Shown in pieces: positions 15,891 through 24,181 of a DNA stretch of 32,075 bases. Position 1 is the first letter of the stretch, and each line of letters begins with the position of its first letter. A program made the translations under genes and the position numbers. Source of the stretch: a virus; the IMG/VR virus record IMGVR_UViG_3300044981_000035, positions 1-32,075 of that record, one strand, 5' to 3'. Below the pieces are notes generated by a model. The model searched no databases. It saw nothing but the letters and a program-made list of their open reading frames with translations, and was not told the DNA's origin.

Positions 15891-16886
15891 TTATGCGTGG
15901 AGCAGCTGCTTGCGCAGCTTGCGATGCTCTTCAAAGGAGCTAGCTTCTGCCGTGCTCTTTGGGGCCGGGCGCTCGCTACCGCCAAAAGTTTGCGGCGGCG
16001 GCGAAGGTTTTCGCACTACCGTGGGTGTCTTGTTTTCAGGAGTTCCACTCAGCCTTTTTTCTATAAAGCGCAGCTCGGCCCAACGTTCTACCGGATCGGA
16101 GACAGCAAGGATTCGCCTATGCTCCTCCTGGTTAGTTCCGAGGTAATACAACAAACCCATTGGATCGTTGAACTTTTGAATGAACTGGCGCATCGATGGC
16201 GGGTCGTAGCCCAGGCCTATTTCCCCGGCAACCTGATCAAAGTCGGCGTATTTGGCCCTAGCTTCCGTCACCTTAGTTTTGAGGTGTTCGCTAGCTGTTG
16301 CCTCCTGCCGTTGCTGATCCGAACGGCGCTTCTCTTCCGCGCGCTTCGTATCCCGGTAATCGTCTCGCGCGTCTATCCAGGCTTCGTGGGCTTCCTCGTA
16401 CGTGGTGTACTTTGAATCTTTAACGAAGTCACCCAGCTTAGGTGCCTGACTCTCTGGCGGCTTGGATTCTTTAGGTTGCTCGACCGCTGGCTTGCTTGTG
16501 GTTTCCGGTTTGCGAGTCCGGTATTCTTGCAATTCTTGCTCAAGCTTGTCCGCGCGTTCCTTTTCGCGCTTTGCGTTGGCCGCATCCCAGATCTTGGCCG
16601 CTTCCTCGATTCTGCCCTGTGCTACGAGTTCTTTGATACGCCCTTCAGTGCTGCGATCACGTTTAGGCTTCTGCTCCTGATTATTTGTTTCCGCGATCCC
16701 CGTTTTCGCGGCAGTTTCGGTTTTATCCTCGGGAGTATTCGCCTGCTTATTGGCCGGCGGTGCCGATTCTTTCGCCCTGTTTTCGGTAGGCGTATCCGTA
16801 TCCGATTTATTGGAAGCCCGTAGCGCGCGGTGCTCCTCGAAGCTCAGGGCCTCCGAAACCGGCTTTTCGATAGTCGCTGTATCCAA
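15891..16886 (-). CDS. Scaffold protein
   Basis: A highly charged, helical protein of about 331 residues, rich in Glu, Lys, Arg and Ala, with FEEHRALRAS near the N-terminus and a matching FEEHRKLRKQLLHA at the C-terminus. These features and its position between the tailspike-like gene and the coat gene indicate a P22 gp8-type scaffold; basic C-terminal helices of scaffolds bind coat. The start is uncertain: TTG 16886 has GAGGTG six bases upstream, while GTG 16895 and TTG 16949 are in-frame alternatives. Confidence 0.75.
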   Translation of the reverse strand: MDTATIEKPVSEALSFEEHRALRASNKSDTDTPTENRAKESAPPANKQANTPEDKTETAAKTGIAETNNQEQKPKRDRSTEGRIKELVAQGRIEEAAKIWDAANAKREKERADKLEQELQEYRTRKPETTSKPAVEQPKESKPPESQAPKLGDFVKDSKYTTYEEAHEAWIDARDDYRDTKRAEEKRRSDQQRQEATASEHLKTKVTEARAKYADFDQVAGEIGLGYDPPSMRQFIQKFNDPMGLLYYLGTNQEEHRRILAVSDPVERWAELRFIEKRLSGTPENKTPTVVRKPSPPPQTFGGSERPAPKSTAEASSFEEHRKLRKQLLHA

Positions 16887-16993
16887 AATGCGCACCTCAG
16901 TAGTGATCTGTAATATCTGGGGTGCGCCGCCAGAACTTACGCACTGCAACCGCTCGCGCCGCTTAAAGCCCCGCGCGTGGGCTAGACATCAAA

Positions 16994-18946
16994 CTAATAG
17001 CCGAGGCAATTCCATGCCCCGCTAACGAAAGTTGCAATCACGGCCGTTGCCCCTGCCGTGCATGGAGTGGAGGCGGCGGTAGCCAAAGCCAAAACCTTAG
17101 AGCCGTTCTGTACTGATGCCGGTAGGTCGGCTTGAGGAATCGCAACTTCGACCCCGGTCATTCCGCCGATTTGAGTCAAAAGCATTCCCTGCAGAGATCC
17201 GTACGGATTAGTCGCGCTGTTTCCAACAATATTGTTGTTTGCAACTTGCAGCTGCGCTGCGTTGGCTGAATTCATTACGATGAAAGCGCCGAGAGCGCTA
17301 GACCCCAAATTTGCCAAGTTATTGGTGACGTTTATATCGTCCGCGAATTCTCCTAGAGCGAGAAACGTTTCGCCGCTGCTCATCGTGTTACCGTTAATGA
17401 TGGTTTGCAATACTGAATGTCCGCTGGCCCCGGCAAGAGAGATTGCAACGCTAGTTGCGCCACCAGCGAGCTGGTTACACTCAATCTGAACATTAACGAG
17501 AGTCCCGCCGGAGTTGGCGATGTTGATGCCGGTGGTTCCATAGCTCTCGATTGAATTATTGGCGATTATGATGTCACTGCACGCAGAGCCGTTACAGACA
17601 AGGTCAACAGCGATTGGGAACGTAGCCACTATCTTGTTTCCAACGAACTTAACCCCACTCCCGCTGAGCCACTCGATTGCCGCTACGGTTTCCGCCCCGA
17701 ATCCCTCAAAGGCGTTACCTGCTATATAGTTGTCGCCCTGGTCGCTGTTAACAACATTCTCGATTATGAGATCCGCATTTGAGCTGCTGAAAATATTGTC
17801 CGTGAGGTTCCAGTCGGCACCGGCTGTGACTACTACGCCGTTGTACATTTCCTGAAAATTATTTCTGGAAATGCGCGCTCCGAAGCTATTGTCAGTGCTT
17901 CCGTTGCCAACCTGGATTGCAGATCCGCCAGTCTGAGTTCCCGAGCTTTCGAAGTAACAACCAATTACCGACGAAGGATTGGAGCTAAACATCTGGACGC
18001 CTATCTGCGTGGCGTTGCTCAGTTCAATGATCGACCCCCAGCTCGCGCACGTTAGGGAGCTGGCCGTAGTGGGAGGCGAGAGCGTCAATGGCGCGAATAT
18101 CGCGTTTGTGCCGGCCGGATACGTGATAGCCCCGGCCGGATTGGCGTACGCCGCCTCTTGTCCGCCAGCAGTGGCGGTTCCAATCGTGAACGCGCCGCTG
18201 TGATTATTTGCCGGAGTGAAGATGATGGTTCCGCCGGCCGCCAACCCGGAGGTGCACGTACCGCCCGTCACCGCCGTGGCCTCTGCCGTGCCAGTACCGC
18301 CGGAGATATACACATACAACGCCGATTCGCTACCAGCAACGCCAGTAGGACAGGGAGAAAGATTGACGGTATTTGATACGCCGGCAGTGAGCGTTCCACC
18401 AGGCGTCTGCGACCAAACGTAATTAGCTGCCGATGCCGCACCGCCAGCGCTTCCAGCCGGCCCTGCCGGTCCTGCCGGTCCAGTCGGTCCAGGGCTGCCT
18501 GCCTGCGCATTAACAAACGTCACCGGTCCAAGATAGATCAGTACCTTACCCTGCGCGTTGGCAACGTTCTGTCCATTAATTTTTAGACTGAAAGAGCCAG
18601 TGATTGGCGGTGACGCAGTGGAGGCCGCAAAGAAAGCCGTCGCGGTCGCCGATAAGCTTGAAAGTTGTCCGCTGGCTAGGTCTCCGGATGCAAAATCTGG
18701 TAGCGTTATCGAGTAGCCAGATGTCGGTGCCGGAGTGCCCGGAACTGTCTCAATTGTCATCATGTGATAGCCCTGTACGTTGGCTGTAAATTGCGCCAAC
18801 GTGATCGGCACAGACCCAGTAGGCCCAGCGGTCCAGTTGAAAGTAATGACGTAGTTCCCGCTGGAGCCTAGAGGCTGCATTGACTGAGTGACTGATTGAG
18901 CTTTAGCCGCAAGACACGCGGCTAATAGTATGGCTATTCTTCGCAT
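16994..18946 (-). CDS. Tailspike-like beta-helix protein with signal peptide
   Basis: A 650-residue protein. Residues 1-17 form a signal peptide (MRRIAILLAACLAAKAQ), residues about 150-169 a short collagen-like Gly-X-Y run, and residues about 340-570 a right-handed parallel beta-helix (repeated N-x-I/F-x-x-N-x-I patterns such as ISRNNF, VGNKIV, IIANNSIESYG). The end (TPCTAGATAVIATFVSGAWNCLGY) resembles a small Cys-paired cap found on soil-phage and acidobacterial proteins. It is likely a receptor-binding or polysaccharide-degrading spike. No catalytic residues can be assigned. An export signal on a tailspike is atypical. Confidence 0.7.
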   Translation of the reverse strand: MRRIAILLAACLAAKAQSVTQSMQPLGSSGNYVITFNWTAGPTGSVPITLAQFTANVQGYHMMTIETVPGTPAPTSGYSITLPDFASGDLASGQLSSLSATATAFFAASTASPPITGSFSLKINGQNVANAQGKVLIYLGPVTFVNAQAGSPGPTGPAGPAGPAGSAGGAASAANYVWSQTPGGTLTAGVSNTVNLSPCPTGVAGSESALYVYISGGTGTAEATAVTGGTCTSGLAAGGTIIFTPANNHSGAFTIGTATAGGQEAAYANPAGAITYPAGTNAIFAPLTLSPPTTASSLTCASWGSIIELSNATQIGVQMFSSNPSSVIGCYFESSGTQTGGSAIQVGNGSTDNSFGARISRNNFQEMYNGVVVTAGADWNLTDNIFSSSNADLIIENVVNSDQGDNYIAGNAFEGFGAETVAAIEWLSGSGVKFVGNKIVATFPIAVDLVCNGSACSDIIIANNSIESYGTTGINIANSGGTLVNVQIECNQLAGGATSVAISLAGASGHSVLQTIINGNTMSSGETFLALGEFADDINVTNNLANLGSSALGAFIVMNSANAAQLQVANNNIVGNSATNPYGSLQGMLLTQIGGMTGVEVAIPQADLPASVQNGSKVLALATAASTPCTAGATAVIATFVSGAWNCLGY

Positions 18947-18950
18947 CGAA

Positions 18951-19577
18951 TTAGAGCGCCGGTACCTCTTCCCACACGATGGTCGCTAGCACCGAAACAG
19001 CCGTCGTGAGCGATTGCAGGCTGATCTGCGTGCCCGGAGCCATGATGATTTGCCCGGCGATTTCGTCGCGAATAAAGACCGGCGTTAGCTGGCTGGCCTC
19101 CGTCGCCGCGCCGCCGCCAGGTATGTTGCGCATTACGGCGGAAACGGAGGTGACGGTGGCCGCCGAATAACCAAGAGCAACCGCAGAAACGGCAGAGAAT
19201 TTTCCGAAGTAAGAGCTCTGGATAGCCTGTGCCGTTGTGGTAGTAGGGGTAGTGACCTGCTGTCCAGCTAGAAGCTGGTAAGTGAATTGCGCCGCCGGAA
19301 GAGTCGCCTGGGCGATAAGCAAATCCAGGATTACAAGATTCTTTCCGGAGCCAGATGGGTTGTAAAGGATCAATCCGGTTGCGGTCGTGCTGCCGACGCT
19401 GAGCGCCTGCACGGCGGTGTTGGAAAGTTCAAATACGTTTCCACGCCGAACAGCATCGTAGTAGCGCCCGTGCGCGTCCATCGTTGCCAATTCGAAAGAT
19501 TTTCCAGCCCTGAGCGGTCCTACTTGGCCTTCTCCGCCCACTAAATCGGTCGTTTGTACTCTTACTTCTGATAACAC
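18951..19577 (-). CDS. Virion-associated beta-rich protein, unknown
   Basis: A 208-residue protein with short beta-type segments (GLILYNPSGSGKNLVILDLLIAQ and SAVSVLATIVWEEVPAL). It resembles phage proteins of unknown function that sit near portal and coat genes and may be head decoration or fibre components. GTG 19577 has AGGAG about ten bases upstream. It lies between the 164-residue gene and the tailspike-like gene. Confidence 0.6.
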   Translation of the reverse strand: MLSEVRVQTTDLVGGEGQVGPLRAGKSFELATMDAHGRYYDAVRRGNVFELSNTAVQALSVGSTTATGLILYNPSGSGKNLVILDLLIAQATLPAAQFTYQLLAGQQVTTPTTTTAQAIQSSYFGKFSAVSAVALGYSAATVTSVSAVMRNIPGGGAATEASQLTPVFIRDEIAGQIIMAPGTQISLQSLTTAVSVLATIVWEEVPAL

Positions 19578-19589
19578 TGTTATTTTCTC

Positions 19590-20084
19590 CTAGGTTGGTA
19601 TTTGCGGGTCTGGCCCGTATGGAATATTCACTTGCGCGGTGACTGGTTCTTTGAGGCTTGCAATCAAAACCGATATGGCCCGCAATTCCTTAACGATCAT
19701 CCACAGCAGGCGCAAATCCTCGATATGCCCGGCTCCGCCACCGTTCGAGCTATACGTAATCGAAAATTGCGAAGTGGCCGCGTTGCCGTTGATGTACTGG
19801 ATCAGGAAGGATTCGTTGCGCAGCGCTGGCATCAAGAACGTGGCCGGTACCAGCTGCTTACCGCCCTCTACGTTAGCGCCGCTACCTCCAGAGATCGGAA
19901 CCTTTAGCGTCTGTATTACCGAGGCGTCCCCGGTGCGCTCGAACAAAATCAGTGTGCCGGGCTGATCGCTCTGTACCGTAATCGCAATATTTGGGCAATC
20001 CGGATCATTAGAAAGCCAGCCGGAAGAGAAAACAGCGTTGGCCGCCAACTGCACACCGTTGTTATTTAGGATTGACTGGCTCAT
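19590..20084 (-). CDS. Virion-associated protein, unknown
   Basis: A 164-residue protein: an N-terminal beta-rich half (SGWLSNDPDCPNIAITVQSDQPGTLILFE), a Gly/Asn-rich hinge, and a C-terminal helix (IEDLRLLWMIVKELRAISVLIASL). It overlaps the portal stop by ATGA, so it is probably translated with the portal. No family is recognised. Confidence 0.6.
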   Translation of the reverse strand: MSQSILNNNGVQLAANAVFSSGWLSNDPDCPNIAITVQSDQPGTLILFERTGDASVIQTLKVPISGGSGANVEGGKQLVPATFLMPALRNESFLIQYINGNAATSQFSITYSSNGGGAGHIEDLRLLWMIVKELRAISVLIASLKEPVTAQVNIPYGPDPQIPT

Positions 20085-22150
20085 TGAATGGCTCCTGTGT
20101 TACCGGCGGGGCCGGCCGGGGCGTTACCACCGCCGGCCGCTCCAGCAGCCATTTGCGCCGGGTCTGGAGTTAACTCGCTTTCGTGAAGCATCTCAAGCAA
20201 CTTTCCGATTGCTTCCATGTTCATGTCCGACATGTGCGCCGCGGCCTGATGTTGCTGCTTCATTCCCTCGACCATGACCTGTCCAGTAGTTTTGACGTGC
20301 TCTATGGCTAGGCGGCCTTGTTGCTCAACCTGCTTGGTCTGAAGCTTTTGTAATGCCTGCATGGCCAGTGATTTTAATTGCTGGATTTGCTGAGTCTGTT
20401 GCGCTAATTGCTGGGCAACTTGCGGAGGAATGCCTTGGGCTTTAGCCTGCTGAGCTTGCTGAATAGCCGGCGGCAAGAGAAGCTTGGCACGTTCGGCAAG
20501 TTCAGCATAGCCCATGAGGTCGAAAAAGATGTCCAGGTAGACAGGGGCAAGCTGGGGATTCGTTTCAATCAACACCTGCACTTCTTCGCGCATTTCTGCG
20601 CGCTTGGATGGATAACTTGGACCGTTTTCTACCGATAGGTCATAGGTTCCGATGTCAAAGCGATGGTGCTTCTGGTTTTCCATACCAGGAACGAGAGGTA
20701 CCTGACCATCTTCGTTCTTGGCTGTGACGGCAACAGTCGATATCTTGCGATCCGCCCCCATAATTTTCATGGCGCGCGGCTCGTTTTCTAGCTTCTTTTC
20801 TAGATCGAGACAGATCCTAGCGCAGTGATACTGAGAGCGCTCCAGGTTGTCCATGATGTGGTAATTTGTCAGCTCTTGCTGCTCACCGCGCTTCGTGATA
20901 GCTACGCCGGATAGGTCAGCATGACTTGGCTGTATGATGTTGTCGTTGTAGCCAACTGCCGCGCGGATAGAATCGCGCATCTGAAGTGCGGCCTGAGAAG
21001 CGGCCTGAATTTGTGGATCAACCGCTATCCAACTAGGAAGCGGGGATGGCTGTCCTGACACGTTTAACGGCTCGGCTTCGTAGTATTTTTGCGGCTTAGC
21101 GCTGCGCCACTTCTTGTCTTTGAACTGGCCCGTAAACCCAATGTAGTGACCGTCCATGGCCGAACCTATCTTCTCGGCAACCTTCGACAGGTAGGCGTTT
21201 TCAAGCTTCTGTGGGTCGCGCGCGTAGCGGATTATGCTGATGAATTGCCTCTTGCCGTTAACTACTACCTCGGCTCCAAGAACTGGAACTTTTGGAATCC
21301 ACGCGCCAGCCCATTCTGTGGTTTGCAGCACTTTTTCGCCGTCGATAATGTCGCAGTAAACGGTGCGCTCAAAGGTCGGGCGTTCGTTAACCACGTCAGC
21401 TTCTTCGAAGTCTATTTCATCATCGAAACCGCTGGTTCCGTCCGCCAACTGGACCTTGCGGCGCTCGTTTATTTGGAGCGTCCAGTATTTTGCAATACAG
21501 ACTTGCTCTTCTTTGGACCAGTCCTCAGAAGTTCCAGCTTCGAATTCCACCGGCTCTTCTTTGAAGCGCTCCTTGAAGGCATCTCTGTCCATCCAGTAGC
21601 GGGAGATCCACCATTTGGCATCAGAAAAGTCGGACTCTATCGCGCCCGGGTCAGGATACTCACACATCGGGTCTTGCACGCGCTTAATGCGCGGCTCTTG
21701 GATGAAAGTATCGCCGTCGTCGATGTATTCGAGCGTTACATCGTAGAAGCCCCACCCTCCAGCCGCCTGGTAGACAACGGCCGTATCGTAGGCCACATCC
21801 GCTTGACTGGCGTACTGGATATGCCTAAGCTTGCCCTCGATTACATCGGCCGTGTCCGGGTCGCCTTTGTCGCCGGCGGTAACCTTAGGTTGCGGGCGCT
21901 CCTGACGCGCGCGGTTTACAACCTGAAGCACGTGCGGGTGAAGTTCGTTGAACGTTAGTGCTGGAAGGTCTGCGTTCTCGCGGGCGGATTCAATCTCGGG
22001 GTCCCACTGACCATGGCCTTTGCGCGGCCACGCGTAACGTAGATCAAGCTCGAAGTCTTCGCGAATGTCAGACCACGCAGTTTTGGCCTGATCGTAGCGT
22101 TTCAGCGCTAGTTCGTGAAAAGCGGCGTCTCTTGTTATACGCTCTGGCAT
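20081..22150 (-). CDS. P22-like portal protein
   Basis: A 689-residue protein close in size to P22 gp1 (725). The N-terminal region (SDIREDFELDLRYAWPRKGHGQWDPEIE, then LPALTFNELHPHVLQVVNRARQERPQPKV) is diagnostic of P22-type portals. The C-terminal 150 residues are Gln/Ala-rich helix (QQLAQQTQQIQQLK and following), corresponding to the P22 barrel. It forms the dodecameric DNA conduit. ATG 22150 is preferred; a TTG at 22168 would extend it by six residues into the 3' arm of a stable RNA stem. No strong ribosome binding site is visible, which makes the structured leader notable. Confidence 0.85.
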   Translation of the reverse strand: MPERITRDAAFHELALKRYDQAKTAWSDIREDFELDLRYAWPRKGHGQWDPEIESARENADLPALTFNELHPHVLQVVNRARQERPQPKVTAGDKGDPDTADVIEGKLRHIQYASQADVAYDTAVVYQAAGGWGFYDVTLEYIDDGDTFIQEPRIKRVQDPMCEYPDPGAIESDFSDAKWWISRYWMDRDAFKERFKEEPVEFEAGTSEDWSKEEQVCIAKYWTLQINERRKVQLADGTSGFDDEIDFEEADVVNERPTFERTVYCDIIDGEKVLQTTEWAGAWIPKVPVLGAEVVVNGKRQFISIIRYARDPQKLENAYLSKVAEKIGSAMDGHYIGFTGQFKDKKWRSAKPQKYYEAEPLNVSGQPSPLPSWIAVDPQIQAASQAALQMRDSIRAAVGYNDNIIQPSHADLSGVAITKRGEQQELTNYHIMDNLERSQYHCARICLDLEKKLENEPRAMKIMGADRKISTVAVTAKNEDGQVPLVPGMENQKHHRFDIGTYDLSVENGPSYPSKRAEMREEVQVLIETNPQLAPVYLDIFFDLMGYAELAERAKLLLPPAIQQAQQAKAQGIPPQVAQQLAQQTQQIQQLKSLAMQALQKLQTKQVEQQGRLAIEHVKTTGQVMVEGMKQQHQAAAHMSDMNMEAIGKLLEMLHESELTPDPAQMAAGAAGGGNAPAGPAGNTGAIQ

Positions 22151-22156
22151 TATTTT

Positions 22157-22260
22157 ACCCAAAAGCAAAGGGGGCTGAACCGCTAGTGACTGACAGGTCC
22201 ATACTATTGGGACCTCGTGCTACTAGGAGTCCAACCCCCTTCGAAGGGTTGCCTTTGGGT
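22157..22260 (-). ncRNA. Structured RNA leader before the portal gene
   Basis: As minus-strand RNA, ACCCAAAGGCAA (22249-22260) pairs with TTGCTTTTGGGT (22157-22168) over 12 base pairs with one G-U. Inside, AGGGGG/CCCCCT (6 bp), CTAGT/ACTAG (5 bp) and AGGTCC/GGACCT (6 bp, 9-base loop) can nest, and CCCTTCGAAGGG can form an alternative small hairpin. The outer stem closes six bases before ATG 22150. There is no U-tract, so it is not a standard terminator. I match it to no known riboswitch or ribozyme class. Regulation of portal expression is inferred from location only. Confidence 0.6.
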
Positions 22261-22295
22261 GTTACTGCTCTATATCTAGCTTTTCATGATTTGAT

Positions 22296-22309
22296 CGTTC
22301 CAGCAAGTT
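22296..22309 (-). promoter_or_regulatory. Intergenic motif CGTTCCAGCAAGTT (site 1)
   Basis: One of three copies of CGTTCCAGCNAGTT, each in a gene-free gap; on the transcribed strand it reads AACTNGCTGGAACG. Here it lies in the gap before the portal gene. The neighbouring AGCTTTTCATGA (22278-22289) also recurs exactly at 26281-26292. Promoter, operator or remnant of a repeated element are all possible. Confidence 0.45.
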
Positions 22310-22382
22310 AACGCTAAACCAGTTCGCTACAAGATTGTCCCAAGGGCACTCGTCGTCATCTGTAATGCCCCAGTGCTTTCTA

Positions 22383-23243
22383 TCAACGAAGCGTAAGTTC
22401 CCAGCGTCCATCTGGCTCCAGAATTACGCGCCCCATCATCGTGTCCGTTGCTGCCATGCCCATAACTTCCGCATAGGTACCGTAGTGGTCCAAGAAGCTA
22501 CTCGACATGACGCCGGCGAACTTTTCAAGATGTATGCGCCTATTCTTTCGACGCTCGCGCCAGTCGAATAGCACAAGAACATCATGTAGGTGCCCCACCC
22601 AGTAAACCTGTGAATCGCCTTGAGCCATGAATCTGTGGAGCATCTGAGCTTTAGCTCCCTTTGTGCGGCTACCTGTGCCGCCATGCCACAGACTATTTTT
22701 GAATGGCTTGTGCTCGCCGTAGTGAATGTCCACAAATTGCTTACCGGCGCTATAAGGAACTCGCAAAAGAGTAGCTATAAGGCGACCCAGGTCACCAAAC
22801 GTCTTAACAGACCTGCGCTCATGGTTGCCTCCAACGTAACCGATAATTCTGTGCCTTAGCGGTAGCGCCAGCTCTATAAACTTGAAGACCTGACCTTGCG
22901 GCTCCTCGGTGTTTTCGTACGGGCTGGCCACGCTGATAGCAGTGGCGGCGTCCACCATGTCGCCAAGAAAGAACACGAAGCGGTTCGGTATTGACAGAAT
23001 CCAATCACGGAACTCCAGGAACCGTGGCACGTTACAAGAAAGGTGCCCAAACTGCACATCCGTCAGCGCGATCAGCTCGATTGTCTTGTACTGCTTGGGA
23101 CTGAACTCCACGTTGAGGTACTTGAGCTGATGGTCATGTTTCATGCCACCATGGATCTTGACTACATCCTTGGGGGCCGAGGCGTGGATCTTTTCTAGAT
23201 ACGCGGCCGTCGAGCTAACTTCCTCTTGGTTTTTATGGGACAT
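22383..23243 (-). CDS. Calcineurin-like metallophosphoesterase
   Basis: A 286-residue protein with the metallophosphoesterase motifs in order: TDVQFGH (residues 61-67), GDMVD (94-98), GGNHE (138-142), WHGG (186-189) and GHLHD (217-221), which bind a two-metal centre. The first motif has Gln64 where many family members have His (D-x-H). Substrate is unknown; phage members include phosphatases and DNA nucleases. ATG 23243 overlaps the upstream TAA. It is the last accessory gene before the portal, after the GroES and dNTP-metabolism genes. Confidence 0.75.
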   Translation of the reverse strand: MSHKNQEEVSSTAAYLEKIHASAPKDVVKIHGGMKHDHQLKYLNVEFSPKQYKTIELIALTDVQFGHLSCNVPRFLEFRDWILSIPNRFVFFLGDMVDAATAISVASPYENTEEPQGQVFKFIELALPLRHRIIGYVGGNHERRSVKTFGDLGRLIATLLRVPYSAGKQFVDIHYGEHKPFKNSLWHGGTGSRTKGAKAQMLHRFMAQGDSQVYWVGHLHDVLVLFDWRERRKNRRIHLEKFAGVMSSSFLDHYGTYAEVMGMAATDTMMGRVILEPDGRWELTLR

Positions 23244-23527
23244 TAAATCATTCGCTCCTGAATGCGCTTTAGTCTCCGATTTGAAAGCTTCTTAAATTTT
23301 TCCTGCTCCCGGCCGCCGCTATTTCGGTAGCGCGCGTCTCTCGCTTTACCTTTTGAGCTAGCGTCATAGCGCGATTGTGCCGCTTTTCCTTCTGGGCTCT
23401 GGTTATAGCGCAATTTTCGCGCTTTTCCTTTTGGGCTCTGGTTATAGCGCAATTTTCGCGCTTTTCCTTTTGGGCTCTGGTTATATCTCTTATGACTAGC
23501 CCGAATCTTTGCAATATCTAATCCCAT
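23243..23527 (-). CDS. Small basic protein with 13-residue tandem repeats
   Basis: A 94-residue, strongly basic protein built around repeats of the form RYNQSPKGKARKL (about four units, the last ones diverged), with a Lys/Arg-rich C-terminus (KLSNRRLKRIQERMI). Repeats of this kind occur in several phage proteins, often near HNH or HTH domains, and may bind nucleic acid; that is inference. ATG 23527 is chosen; an in-frame GTG at 23590 would make it cross the upstream hairpin. No clear ribosome binding site is seen. Confidence 0.6.
   Translation of the reverse strand: MGLDIAKIRASHKRYNQSPKGKARKLRYNQSPKGKARKLRYNQSPEGKAAQSRYDASSKGKARDARYRNSGGREQEKFKKLSNRRLKRIQERMI
23401..23478 (-). repeat. Two identical 39-bp tandem repeats
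   Basis: 23401-23439 and 23440-23478 are identical, and a diverged third copy precedes them at about 23362-23400. They encode the 13-residue repeat units of the small basic protein. Perfect identity suggests recent slippage or duplication. Confidence 0.9.
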
Positions 23528-23535
23528 TGTTTGGG

Positions 23536-23592
23536 ACGTGGCCAGCTGTCCGACTGAGCCTAAAAGGAGGAAACGGCTCCAGCTGGCCACGT
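23536..23592 (-). other. Hairpin with an anti-Shine-Dalgarno loop
   Basis: ACGTGGCCAGCTG (23536-23548) pairs with CAGCTGGCCACGT (23580-23592), 13 bp. An inner stem GAGCC/GGCTC (23556-23560 and 23575-23579) encloses a 14-base loop at 23561-23574. On the minus strand the loop reads GTTTCCTCCTTTTA, complementary to the AAAGGAG-type ribosome sites used by this phage; on the plus strand it displays AAAAGGAGGAAA. It lies nine bases upstream of ATG 23527. A regulatory or small RNA role is inferred. Confidence 0.6.
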
Positions 23593-23628
23593 AGTCAGGG
23601 CTACGGTTCAGCGCTGCCCTGAATGTCG

Positions 23629-23892
23629 CTATTCCTCGCCACTTGGCTCTTCCTTGGCGCTCTCGCCCTTTACCGGCTCGGTCTCGCTCTTGCCAAACAC
23701 GCCACCGAGCGTGGTACGCAGGTGACCTACGGCATGCTCCATAGTTGGATGCACGGCTTCTTCGTGCTCGTGATCGAAGTCGGGACCTCCACCCTGTCCG
23801 CCGCGCTTAAAGCGCATGTGCGTGGTGCTGATTATGCCGCCAGTGGCCGGCTTGAATTCTACGCCTACCGTTTCGCCTTTGCGTGATGCCAT
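23629..23892 (-). CDS. Hypothetical phage protein, His/Gly-rich
   Basis: An 87-residue protein with a conserved-looking core (ATGGIISTTHMRFKRGGQGG, then GPDFDHEHEEAVHPTMEHAV) that I recall as typical of uncharacterised small phage proteins, and an acidic tail (ESAKEEPSGEE). ATG 23892 lies one base after the upstream stop. The many His and acidic residues could bind metal, but nothing proves it. Confidence 0.6.
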   Translation of the reverse strand: MASRKGETVGVEFKPATGGIISTTHMRFKRGGQGGGPDFDHEHEEAVHPTMEHAVGHLRTTLGGVFGKSETEPVKGESAKEEPSGEE

Positions 23893-23893
23893 T

Positions 23894-24181
23894 TCAGTTT
23901 GTCCTCTCGTTTACTTTCTTGCCTCCTGGTTCGACCCAGCCAAGGCGTTTCATCAGGCGCAGGGCATCCTGATCTCCGATTGTCAATGCAACTCCGTGCA
24001 ACATCAACACTACGTATTGGTCGCGCCGATGAGCAGATGGGCTTATAGCCTGTACGTGTTCAATTCTGACCGTGCAAAAACCGTCAGCCGTCAGCCATCC
24101 GAAGTAATGACCACCACGCGGTTCTTGCCAGCTCGCGCTTGTCTTCACCGCAGTTCCTGTATCGTCCAAAATTTCAATCAT
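23894..24181 (-). CDS. Hypothetical small beta-rich protein
   Basis: A 95-residue protein (MIEILDDTGTAVKTSASWQEPRG...). ATG 24181 gives an ATGA overlap with the upstream stop and is preferred over a longer frame from 24217. Alternating hydrophobic strands (GFCTVRIEHVQ, QYVVLMLHGVALTIG) suggest a compact beta fold. No family is recognised; it is in the accessory operon with GroES and the dNTP enzyme. Confidence 0.55.
   Translation of the reverse strand: MIEILDDTGTAVKTSASWQEPRGGHYFGWLTADGFCTVRIEHVQAISPSAHRRDQYVVLMLHGVALTIGDQDALRLMKRLGWVEPGGKKVNERTN

Noticed and set aside
21089-21958. Long plus-strand open frame antisense to the portal gene
   Set aside because: It lies wholly within the well-supported portal gene, has no ribosome site, and its composition is what the complement of the portal codons would give.
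22157-22260. Possible tRNA or known riboswitch
   Set aside because: No anticodon arm, T-loop GTTCGA with matching stem, or CCA end is present, and no known riboswitch core can be matched.
23623-23886. Plus-strand membrane ORF opposite 23629-23892, after AAAAGGAGGAAA
   Set aside because: The ribosome-like site is about 50 bases from the ATG and within a hairpin loop; the minus-strand frame has a coupled start and a phage-like core.
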